61,908 nucleotides of DNA from Pyrinomonadaceae bacterium. GTDB taxonomy: Bacteria; Acidobacteriota; Blastocatellia; Pyrinomonadales; Pyrinomonadaceae. The notes beneath the pieces were generated by a model. It was given only the letters and a program-made list of their open reading frames with translations, was not told where the DNA came from and made no database searches. Shown here piece by piece: positions 7,080-14,036 of the stretch (position 1 is its first letter; the number at the start of each line of letters is the position of its first letter). The position numbers and the translations under genes are program-made. The stretch is taken from NCBI GenBank assembly GCA_025922875.1, contig JAICGZ010000003.1:1-61908 (forward strand), read 5' to 3'.

Positions 7080-9498
7080 AAATTTTTTCCATCAATTCAA
7101 CGAACCGCGGATCCCCGCGCAACGACGCCCAATTCGGGTCGTTCTCAAAACACGGACGGTTCGCGTTACCCAGTGATATCGAACGCTCCAGCCATTCAAA
7201 CGCATCCCCGCTCAATCCTTCGAGCGCGTAAACCGATCCGATCGAATAACTGATATCCGCATCGACTTCACCGTTTCGTTTTACGTCCGGCGTGATTTGC
7301 GCCAGCGCCTCTTCGTGCTTGCCCTGCGCGCTCAGAAACATCGCCATGAACGGTCGTATGCCATGCATGTTTGGATGCTTCTCAACAACGTCTTTCATCA
7401 ACTCCGCCGCCTCATCCGTCTGACCCGTGTAATACAAAGCCAGCGCGCGGAAAGTTCGCACCAACGGATTGTCAGGCTCACCGGCATTGTCGAGCTGGCG
7501 AAACATCTCATCGAAGTGGCCCATGTACATGTGAACCATAGCACGGCTGTAACTCGCCACGACGTGCGCCGCCGGATCGAGACGCACGAGACGATCGTAA
7601 CTGCTCAGCGCGCGTCCATACTCGCCATCCAAACGATGCAGCAATGCCTTGACGAAGTGGACCACCGGCTCATTCGGCGCTTCCCGGCGCGCGCGGTTGA
7701 CCTCGTCGCGCGCCTTCTGTTTTTCACCGCGCCAGAGGTACACAAATACCATCAGCATGCGCGCTTCGAAGAGGTTAGGATCGAGCGCCAGCGCTTTTGT
7801 AAAAGCGGCTTCGGCGCGCTCGTAATCTTCAGATCCGCCAAAACCTTTGAAGACGCGGTTCACATAACACGCCCCAAGACCATCATGGGCCAACGCAAAA
7901 TTCGGATCGAGCTGGATCGCTCGCTCGAAATGCTTAATCGCTCCGTCGCAATCGTCCGGCGATAACGTGCGGAAGATGAAACGCGCAAACAGGTCGCGAC
8001 CGCGCAGGTACTGTTCGTAAGCGGCAGGATTCTGAGTGGAGACTTTGGCAATACCGACCTGCTCGGCGGGACTGAGCTCAACTCTCAGGCCTTCGACAAT
8101 TCGTTGTGCAATCGTGTCTTGCAGAACAATGATGTCTGACGCGGCGGTGTCGATGCGATCGCTCCACAACAACTCACCCGAAGCTACGTCGATCAGTTGC
8201 GCCGTCACGCGAAGGCGTTCGCCGGCGTGAATAAAACCAGCAGTCAGTACCGCACTGACTTTCAACTCCTGTCCGATCTCACGGGGATCTCTTTGCTGGC
8301 CCTGATACCTTGCGATCACCGACGATGGTCGCACGACGAGAGATCGCACGCGCGCAAGTTCGGTGATGACAGCGTCGGCGAGTGAGAACTCGTAAAAACT
8401 CGAGGCAGGATCGTTGCTCAAGTTTCGAAAGCAAAGAATCGCAAGGCTCTTCTTCTCTTGATCGGCGACTGTAGTGAATGGTGTTTCGTGTATGCCTTGT
8501 TTGGAAGGGGTCACCAGGCTTGGCGAAGTCGTGGGCGACTCTGTCCTCGTGATCGACTTCAACCAGCGAACCGCGCGCGTAACGGGGTTCGCTCCGGACA
8601 AATGCCGGGGCGGCTCCGGAGTGACGCCCTGATAACCCGTTGTGCTTGTATCCACTTCCTGAAGCACTTGCCGCAATTCGTCGCGAAAGTCTTCCATGTT
8701 CTGGAAACGATCTTTCGGTTCTTTCGCGAGCGCGCGATCGATGGCCTGCTGCAATCGCGGCGGGATCGCGCTCGAACGCAACTCGGAAATCGGTCGCGGA
8801 GGATCGTGCAGCACGGCGTGACGCACGTCGATTGTCGTGTTACCGCGAAAGGGCCACGTGCCGGTCAACATTTCGTAAAGCAACACCCCGAGAGAAAAAA
8901 TGTCCGCGCGTTTATCCACGCGATCGCCACGCGCTTGTTCCGGCGCTGCGTAAGTCGCGGTGCCGTAAGGAACGCCGACTTCGGTAAGCTCCGTGCGATG
9001 AATGCCGGTCGTTGCTGCTTCAGTGTCGTCCAGCAGTTTGGCTAAGCCGAAGTCAAGCACCTTCACCTGGCCCGATGCGGTGACCATCACGTTGCCTGAC
9101 TTGATGTCGCGATGAATGATGCCGCGACTGTGCGCCGCCGCGAGTGCGTCGGCGACTTGTAAACCGATCAATAGCGCGGTCTTTAATTCGAGTGGACGGC
9201 CGGCTACGAGTTGACGAACGTTTTTACCTTCGACGAACTGCATCGCGATGAAATGAACGCCGTCGACTTCGTCGAGATCGAAGATGGTGCAGATGTTTGG
9301 ATGGTCCAAAGACGAGGCGAGCCGTGCTTCGCGTTCAAATCGTTTGAGGTTTGCTTCTTTGGCGCTGAGTTCCGGCGGTATTACCTTGATGACGACGGGA
9401 CGGCCCAGTTTGAGGTCAGTTGCTTTGTAGACCGCTCCTTGCCCGCCCACGCCGAGCTTCTCCGTAATGCGATAGTTTCGGAGCGTTTTACCTACCAT
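7078..9498 (-). CDS. Ser/Thr protein kinase with TolB-like domain and TPR repeats
   Basis: An 806-residue regulatory protein. Residues 8-275 form a eukaryotic-type kinase: GVGGQGAVYKA loop, the VIKVI lysine, HRDIKSGNV catalytic loop, DFGLAKL and an APEQARGD segment, so all key residues are present. A linker follows. At about 350-470 is a TolB-N/FlgO-like domain (ILCFRNLSND, ELKVSAVLTAGF, LWSDRIDT). The rest is TPR repeats. No membrane segment is obvious, so it is probably cytosolic. It follows hldA by three bases, ending a run Trm112-GT9-hldA-kinase. The substrate is unknown; control of envelope synthesis is a guess from position. Confidence 0.9.
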   Translation of the reverse strand: MVGKTLRNYRITEKLGVGGQGAVYKATDLKLGRPVVIKVIPPELSAKEANLKRFEREARLASSLDHPNICTIFDLDEVDGVHFIAMQFVEGKNVRQLVAGRPLELKTALLIGLQVADALAAAHSRGIIHRDIKSGNVMVTASGQVKVLDFGLAKLLDDTEAATTGIHRTELTEVGVPYGTATYAAPEQARGDRVDKRADIFSLGVLLYEMLTGTWPFRGNTTIDVRHAVLHDPPRPISELRSSAIPPRLQQAIDRALAKEPKDRFQNMEDFRDELRQVLQEVDTSTTGYQGVTPEPPRHLSGANPVTRAVRWLKSITRTESPTTSPSLVTPSKQGIHETPFTTVADQEKKSLAILCFRNLSNDPASSFYEFSLADAVITELARVRSLVVRPSSVIARYQGQQRDPREIGQELKVSAVLTAGFIHAGERLRVTAQLIDVASGELLWSDRIDTAASDIIVLQDTIAQRIVEGLRVELSPAEQVGIAKVSTQNPAAYEQYLRGRDLFARFIFRTLSPDDCDGAIKHFERAIQLDPNFALAHDGLGACYVNRVFKGFGGSEDYERAEAAFTKALALDPNLFEARMLMVFVYLWRGEKQKARDEVNRARREAPNEPVVHFVKALLHRLDGEYGRALSSYDRLVRLDPAAHVVASYSRAMVHMYMGHFDEMFRQLDNAGEPDNPLVRTFRALALYYTGQTDEAAELMKDVVEKHPNMHGIRPFMAMFLSAQGKHEEALAQITPDVKRNGEVDADISYSIGSVYALEGLSGDAFEWLERSISLGNANRPCFENDPNWASLRGDPRFVELMEKI

Positions 9499-9501
9499 CT
9501 T

Positions 9502-10488
9502 TTAATTGGCCGCAAAACTATCTAACAGTTCACTTGCGGTCGCAGTGGCGGTACCCACTTTTCCGACTACGATGCCTGCGGCATGATTGGCGAGAGAAGC
9601 AGCCTCGATCATTGTTGCGCCTGTAGCGAGTGCGCCGGCAAGAGTGGCGATGACAGTGTCGCCCGCGCCCGTGACGTCATAGACTTCACGCGCAGCCGTC
9701 TCGACGTAAACCGGTTCTCCATCAGCGCCCAGCAGCATCATTCCACGATCCCCACGAGTGATCAGCACGGCATCGCAGCCGAGTTTCTCGCGAATTACTT
9801 TCGCGGCATGATGCGATCCGTCGTCTGAGTGGTCTTCGGAATCACTCATACGCAGTGCTTCGAAGTGGTTAGGCGTCACCAGCGTTGCCGGGCGATAGAA
9901 ATTGAAGTTGCGCAGCTTTGGATCTACCAGCACCGGAACTTGCTCGTAAGCAACGGGTAGAATCTCGCGCAGTATTGCGGGCGTAACAACACCCTTGTCG
10001 TAATCTGAAACGACAAACGCATCGGCCCGCTTCAATTCGTCCTTAAGGCACGAAACGATCTTCTCTTCTATAGCAGCACTCACGGGTGCGCGAGACTCGC
10101 GATCCGCGCGGACGACTAACTGGCTGTGCGCGACGATGCGTGTCTTAGTAGTTGACGGGCGTGTTTCATCGACTATCAGCGAATCATCGTAAGTTCCGAG
10201 TTCGCGCAATCCAACCCGCAAACGCTCGCCTGTTCCATCGTTACCTATCACGCCGACGACCGATCCGTGTGCGCCGAGCGCAACCAGATTCGCGAGCACG
10301 TTCGCGGCTCCACCAAGGTGCACCGATTCACGGCGCACATCGACAACAGGAACCGGCGCTTCCGGAGAAATCCGCGTGACGTCGCCCCACACAAACTCAT
10401 CGAGCATCACGTCGCCCAGCACGACGACATAAACGTCGCGAAGGGCTTGCAGAATCTCCGTAGCGCGAGCTTTTGTTAACTGAGGCAT
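9502..10488 (-). CDS. hldA: D-glycero-beta-D-manno-heptose-7-phosphate kinase (RfaE domain I)
   Basis: A PfkB-family sugar kinase of 328 residues that makes heptose 1,7-bisphosphate on the path to ADP-heptose for the LPS inner core. Seen: VVLGDVMLDEFVWGDVTRIS, HLGGAANVLANLVALG (sugar site), VSDYDKGV, TPNHFEAL, and the C-terminal DVTGAGDTVIATLAG with the catalytic Asp. The cytidylyltransferase half of bifunctional HldE is absent, so a separate HldC is expected elsewhere. The start overlaps the end of the upstream glycosyltransferase by 13 bases, a sign of translational coupling. Confidence 0.92.
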   Translation of the reverse strand: MPQLTKARATEILQALRDVYVVVLGDVMLDEFVWGDVTRISPEAPVPVVDVRRESVHLGGAANVLANLVALGAHGSVVGVIGNDGTGERLRVGLRELGTYDDSLIVDETRPSTTKTRIVAHSQLVVRADRESRAPVSAAIEEKIVSCLKDELKRADAFVVSDYDKGVVTPAILREILPVAYEQVPVLVDPKLRNFNFYRPATLVTPNHFEALRMSDSEDHSDDGSHHAAKVIREKLGCDAVLITRGDRGMMLLGADGEPVYVETAAREVYDVTGAGDTVIATLAGALATGATMIEAASLANHAAGIVVGKVGTATATASELLDSFAAN

Positions 10489-11615
10489 CTTTCAATCGCG
10501 GCTGTGACTCTCGCCACAGGCACGCGCAGGATACATTCGGGCTGTGCAAACTTTTCGCAAAAATATCCGTGACACGGCTGGCACGGCATTTCTTCAAACA
10601 CGACTTCGGCAGCGGCGCGGTTCCACGGACGCCAGTGCGCTACATTCGATGAACCAAAAATAACTACGCTCGGTGTTCCCACCGCCGCTGCGATGTGCGC
10701 GATTCCACTGTCGTTACCAACAAACAGTTGCGATCTCGCGGCCAGCGCAGTCACTTCCGGCAAAGACAGATCAAGTCTCACGATTCGCACTGAAGCTTCG
10801 GACAACAAATTTTCCAGGATCGCGTTTTCATTAGGTGCTGCGATCGCTACTGACGCGTAATCGCGATCAGCCAGAAACTCAACCACACGCGCAAAGTTTT
10901 CTGTCGCCCATTGCTTCGTCGCAAACGCTGCCGCTGGATGAATCAATGCGATCTTTCGATCGGCGAGGTTGGCCGCGTCGAGTCGCTCCTCGATAGATTG
11001 CGCCGCACCGGCCGACACACCTAACTGCGTGCGCGGTCGATCGGTAACCGGAACTCCGGTCCAACCAGGTAAAGCAAGCTGTTGCTCGACGGAGTGCGTT
11101 TTCTGTTGTCCCCAAAGCAGCAGAGGCGACGGCGCCTGATGATTATGAAGTTGAGCGTATTGATATGTCTTGAAACCCACGCGATGGCGTGCGCCGGTGG
11201 CCCGCGTCAGGAAGGTTGCAGTGGTCCCTCCGTGCAGGTTGTAGACAACGTCATAACCAGCGGAGCGGAGTTCACGCGCCACGCGTGTCCGAGCCACCAA
11301 ACCGCCGCGTTCCAACACAACTACCTTGTCGAGATGAGGATGGTTGTCGAGCAGAGGCGCGACCCAGTCTTCCACCAGAATGTGAACCTCGACGTTTGGC
11401 AAAAAGCGCTTCAACGCAAAGATTGAAGGTGTGGCCAGAACGGTGTCGCCGATCGAACGAAGACGAACGAACAGGACCTTGCGCACGTCTCGCCAATCCC
11501 AGCGAGGCGGTGCAAGTGGTTGCGCGGCGTCTTGACCCTGCAATCCGTACATTGCTTGTGTTTCGATGACGCGTAACTGAGGAGAAAGTTCAACGATGTC
11601 GCGCAGGCTGTTCAT
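10476..11615 (-). CDS. Glycosyltransferase family 9 (heptosyltransferase-like)
   Basis: A 379-residue GT-B enzyme likely to add heptose to the LPS core at the inner face of the inner membrane. Motifs: KVLFVRLRSIGDTVLATPSI at residues 46-65, VYNLHGGTTATFL, IALIHPAAAFATKQWATENF, VGNDSGIAHIAAAVGTPSVVIFG (nucleotide-sugar site) and PCQPCHGYFCEKFAQPECI, the Cys-rich C-terminus usual in GT9. It is coupled to hldA, which fits the heptose role. The gene lies four bases after the Trm112-like gene. Confidence 0.88.
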   Translation of the reverse strand: MNSLRDIVELSPQLRVIETQAMYGLQGQDAAQPLAPPRWDWRDVRKVLFVRLRSIGDTVLATPSIFALKRFLPNVEVHILVEDWVAPLLDNHPHLDKVVVLERGGLVARTRVARELRSAGYDVVYNLHGGTTATFLTRATGARHRVGFKTYQYAQLHNHQAPSPLLLWGQQKTHSVEQQLALPGWTGVPVTDRPRTQLGVSAGAAQSIEERLDAANLADRKIALIHPAAAFATKQWATENFARVVEFLADRDYASVAIAAPNENAILENLLSEASVRIVRLDLSLPEVTALAARSQLFVGNDSGIAHIAAAVGTPSVVIFGSSNVAHWRPWNRAAAEVVFEEMPCQPCHGYFCEKFAQPECILRVPVARVTAAIERCLS

Positions 11616-11619
11616 CGGA

Positions 11620-11790
11620 TCATTCTTCGATGGTGGCCTCGTCGATGAGCATTACCGGGATGTCGTCGCGGATAGGATAAACGCGTTTGCACTCGACGCA
11701 CTTCAGCGCGTTCCCATCCGGCTTTAGTTCAACCTTCGCCTTGCAAGCAGGACAGGCGAGTATTTCCAAGAGTTCCTGACTAACTGCCAT
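11620..11790 (-). CDS. Trm112 family small zinc-ribbon protein
   Basis: A 56-residue protein, ELLEILACPACKAKVEL..ALKCVECKRVYPIRDDIPVML, matching bacterial Trm112/YcaR proteins in length and pattern. Two CxxC pairs form a zinc ribbon. Eukaryotic Trm112 activates methyltransferases; bacterial copies are often found beside LPS or lipid A genes, as here. The start is the internal ATG at 11790; an upstream frame to 11898 runs through a repeat and is not credible. Confidence 0.88.
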   Translation of the reverse strand: MAVSQELLEILACPACKAKVELKPDGNALKCVECKRVYPIRDDIPVMLIDEATIEE

Positions 11791-11850
11791 GGGCTTGACC
11801 TTTCTAAGCGGCGCTTGCGGGAATGCCAAAAGCTTACCACAAAGCAGCAT

Positions 11851-11890
11851 TATAGGTCTTATATGACCTACAGGACTTACATGGCCTATA
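11851..11890. repeat. Intergenic inverted repeat, family F (AGGACCTAT words), copy 1
   Basis: Four degenerate copies of a roughly 10-base word (TATAGGTCTT, ATATGACCTA, CAGGACTTAC, ATGGCCTATA) lie in alternating orientation between the Trm112-like gene and the divergent gene at 11900. Only about nine bases separate it from that start codon. Confidence 0.65.
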
Positions 11891-11899
11891 CTTTCCACG

Positions 11900-12661
11900 A
11901 TGTCGCTTGAATTCGCACTCCAATACGCTTGCCCCCTGCGCGCAAATTACTCCGAACAGCACCTGCGTCAGTGGGGGCGCTTGAGCAGCCTGCACGCAAA
12001 GATCACGACGGGCGACGCCGGCGCGCCGTCGGTCGATAAACTTCAGTGGGTAGAGAACGCCAGCGCTGAAATCGAACGAATGCAGGAGGCGACAATTGTT
12101 TGTGCTCACTGCCCCGCATGCCTGCCGCTCGATACAGCCGGCGACGGCGAATCGGTAGGTTGTTTGGGACGCATCAATTATCCCGTCGAGGCGCAGTTCG
12201 AAAAGTTTCTAGCGGACCGCGTGCAGCTCGCGCTCGACACTCTGGACAAAGAAGATCAACCGCGGCTGCTTCGCATTCTGGTGGATCCGGAATCGCCTTT
12301 TGATGGCGAGGCGACAAAGGAGTTGCGCCGTGTTGTTACTGAAGAGGGTTTAAGGTTTTTTGAATTGCGGGTGCCGATTGTTCTCACACGCGATGCCGCG
12401 CGACTCACGACGGACAACATCTTCGATCTCCTCGCCGGCTTTCGCTCGGAAGACAGCAACACCACCACCTACACTCGCGAACTTCCGTACGAAGCCGCGG
12501 CCGACTACTACGATTTTCTGGATCTGGTACTGCGCAGCGACCTGAGCCAATCGGAAGTTGCGCGTTTAACTTCGCGCAGTCGGAACTACAACCAGTTTCT
12601 TCGCTTGCTCACCGCAATCGAAAAAGCCGAAGCGCTCAATACACGTGTTTTGATTGATTGA
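11900..12661 (+). CDS. Conserved-looking protein of unknown function with a Cys cluster
   Basis: A 253-residue cytosolic protein I do not recognise. The feature that stands out is CAHCPACLPLDTAGDG followed by VGCLGRINYPVE around residues 68-100: four cysteines in a C-x2-C-x2-C...C spacing that could bind zinc or an Fe-S cluster. The second half is acidic and mostly helical, with a C-terminal run of charged helices. It has no signal peptide or membrane segment. It is divergent from the LPS run and convergent with a DUF4388 gene, so the neighbours give little clue. Codon use and length make a real gene very likely. Confidence 0.7.
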   Translation: MSLEFALQYACPLRANYSEQHLRQWGRLSSLHAKITTGDAGAPSVDKLQWVENASAEIERMQEATIVCAHCPACLPLDTAGDGESVGCLGRINYPVEAQFEKFLADRVQLALDTLDKEDQPRLLRILVDPESPFDGEATKELRRVVTEEGLRFFELRVPIVLTRDAARLTTDNIFDLLAGFRSEDSNTTTYTRELPYEAAADYYDFLDLVLRSDLSQSEVARLTSRSRNYNQFLRLLTAIEKAEALNTRVLID

Positions 12662-12666
12662 GAGGA

Positions 12667-13383
12667 TTACTGTTTGCGCTCGTCTAATAGGCGGAGTGTG
12701 TCGAGGATGAGGTTTGTGTTGCTGAGTGCTTGAATCCGCGCCGGAAACTGTTCTGAAGTTTTCTGAAACTCGAACGTGCCGCCGGTAATCTCCACCACTC
12801 GCTGAAAACCCAAATCACCGGTGTGGCGGTCACACTCCGCATCGACAATCCTGCCCTCGTTGAACTTCACCAGACCCTCGTGATTCGGACCGCTGATAGT
12901 CAGTACGCCGTTCAGCCGTGCATTTTCGATGACCTGAATGGCGTCAAAGACACTGATGGCGCTGAGATCACCGGCGAGCGTGAAATGTTTCCGTTCGAAG
13001 TTGGCTTCGGGGGCCGGAGCCGGCTTGAGATCGGGCCGCCGCGCGCGACGGATTGCCTCGAGACCGCCGGCGATATTTATGCGCCCATCGAGTTGCTTGG
13101 CTTCGAGGAGGCGATCGTGGGCCGTGTCAAAATCTGCGCGTTCGATGTAGATACTGACGAGCGCGAGACACTGGCGCGCGGCCTCTTCGATCTGCTTGCT
13201 CGAGGTGCAAATCTCGCGCAGGCGTTCGCGCAATTTGATCGAGCGAGGGCTCAGTTCGAGGGCAGTCCGCAGGCGCTTAATGGCCCGGTCTGGCGCCTGG
13301 TACTTCATGAACAGTTCGGCGTCGAGCAAAGCTGCTTCGATCTCGCTGACGTGCTCAGTTTGTGAGTCAGTGACTGCCATCAA
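12667..13383 (-). CDS. TPR/DUF4388 (PATAN-type) protein
   Basis: A 238-residue protein. The N-terminal half (about 1-105) has TPR-like helices (AELFMKYQAPDRAIKRL). The C-terminal half is a DUF4388/PATAN domain: FTLAGDLSAISVFDAIQVI, GVLTISGPNHEGLVKFNEGRIVDAEC and ITGGTFEFQ. Such domains are common in delta-proteobacteria and acidobacteria beside two-component or gliding-type signalling. There is no transmembrane segment. It stands alone on its strand; its stop faces the stop of the unknown gene at 11900 across five bases. Confidence 0.8.
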   Translation of the reverse strand: MMAVTDSQTEHVSEIEAALLDAELFMKYQAPDRAIKRLRTALELSPRSIKLRERLREICTSSKQIEEAARQCLALVSIYIERADFDTAHDRLLEAKQLDGRINIAGGLEAIRRARRPDLKPAPAPEANFERKHFTLAGDLSAISVFDAIQVIENARLNGVLTISGPNHEGLVKFNEGRIVDAECDRHTGDLGFQRVVEITGGTFEFQKTSEQFPARIQALSNTNLILDTLRLLDERKQ

Positions 13384-13547
13384 CCGGAGTTTACCATAAG
13401 CTATTTGCGGCTTTTGGATACGAAATCGTGCGGCCCGAGGTCCTTTTTGACGCCTGAATCCGCGTTACAGATAGGGGAAGACGCATTGGCATAGAACCTG
13501 CGAAGCAACCCATACGTACAGACCTCATCAGAGGAAATGGGAAGGAA

Positions 13548-13625
13548 ATGACGATGAACCGCTGGATGAAACGACGAATTGAACGCTCACGGGCACGATG
13601 CGAGAAATACCGTAACCGCGGATAA
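13548..13625 (+). CDS. Possible 25-residue basic peptide
   Basis: A short frame, MTMNRWMKRRIERSRARC..., lies in the 248-base gap between the DUF4388 gene and the GxxExxY unit. It has a good GGAAGGAA ribosome binding site, a small CCUC-AUCA-GAGG hairpin just upstream, and a net charge well above +5. Its TAA stop is supplied by the family A repeat at 13614. It could be chance; no homologue is known to me. Confidence 0.25.
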   Translation: MTMNRWMKRRIERSRARCEKYRNRG

Positions 13626-14036
13626 CACGGATTATTTGCGGATTGGCCGTTGCTTTTTGAGGTTGTCGAAAACCACTCTTTTGAATTCAGGCCTCTCGCC
13701 GAAATTCAGTAACAGCCCCATCTCGATATCCGTCGCTCTCAAATAATTCATTAGTTGCGCTCGATGGGATGAATCAAGGCTGCGTGCTGCTTTAAGCTCA
13801 AGCAACACGCAGGTTTCGACCAATACATCCGCCTCAAAGCAGCCAACCTGATGCCCACGGAACCCCACCGGAATGGCCACCCGACTACAGACATTCAGTC
13901 CCACCGATTGCAGCGTTAACACCAATGCCCGGTGATACACCGACTCCAGGAATCCATGCCCTAATTCGTTATAAACGTCATAGAACACCCTGATCCGTGA
14001 GTAATCCGTGCTTTAGATCCGTGTTCATCCGTGGCT
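13614..14036. mobile_element. Putative mobile unit: GxxExxY gene bracketed by family A inverted repeats
   Basis: The outer ends are AACCGCGGATAACACGGAT (13614-13632) and, inverted, AGCCACGGATGAACACGGAT (14036-14017), matching except for one gap and two substitutions. Between them lies one gene in the minus orientation. The right side has two extra ACGGAT words. The unit fits between the DUF4388 side and the TonB receptor, whose TAG stop overlaps the right end. Solo repeats with the same ends are at 7012 and 33714. The single gene has a nuclease-superfamily pattern. Mobility is inference; no target duplication was established. Confidence 0.5.
13632..13988 (-). CDS. GxxExxY protein (PF13366, PD-(D/E)XK-like), N-terminally short
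   Basis: A 118-residue protein with the family signature GHGFLESVY near residues 10-18. It has AIPVGFRGHQVGCFEADVLV and LLELKAARSL, which supply a Glu/Asp...Glu-x-Lys pattern like PD-(D/E)XK nucleases, then QLMNYLRATDIEMGLLLNFG. The start is GTG 13988. Family members usually have 15-20 more residues before DVYNELGHG; here the frame is closed by a stop inside the upstream ACGGAT repeat, so the N-terminus may be truncated. The stop codon lies in the other repeat arm. The role of the family is not established; DNA binding or cleavage is a guess. Confidence 0.8.
   Translation of the reverse strand: MFYDVYNELGHGFLESVYHRALVLTLQSVGLNVCSRVAIPVGFRGHQVGCFEADVLVETCVLLELKAARSLDSSHRAQLMNYLRATDIEMGLLLNFGERPEFKRVVFDNLKKQRPIRK

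Noticed and set aside
11791-11898. Longer start for the Trm112-like protein
   Set aside because: The extra residues are encoded by the family F repeat and nothing like them occurs in the family.
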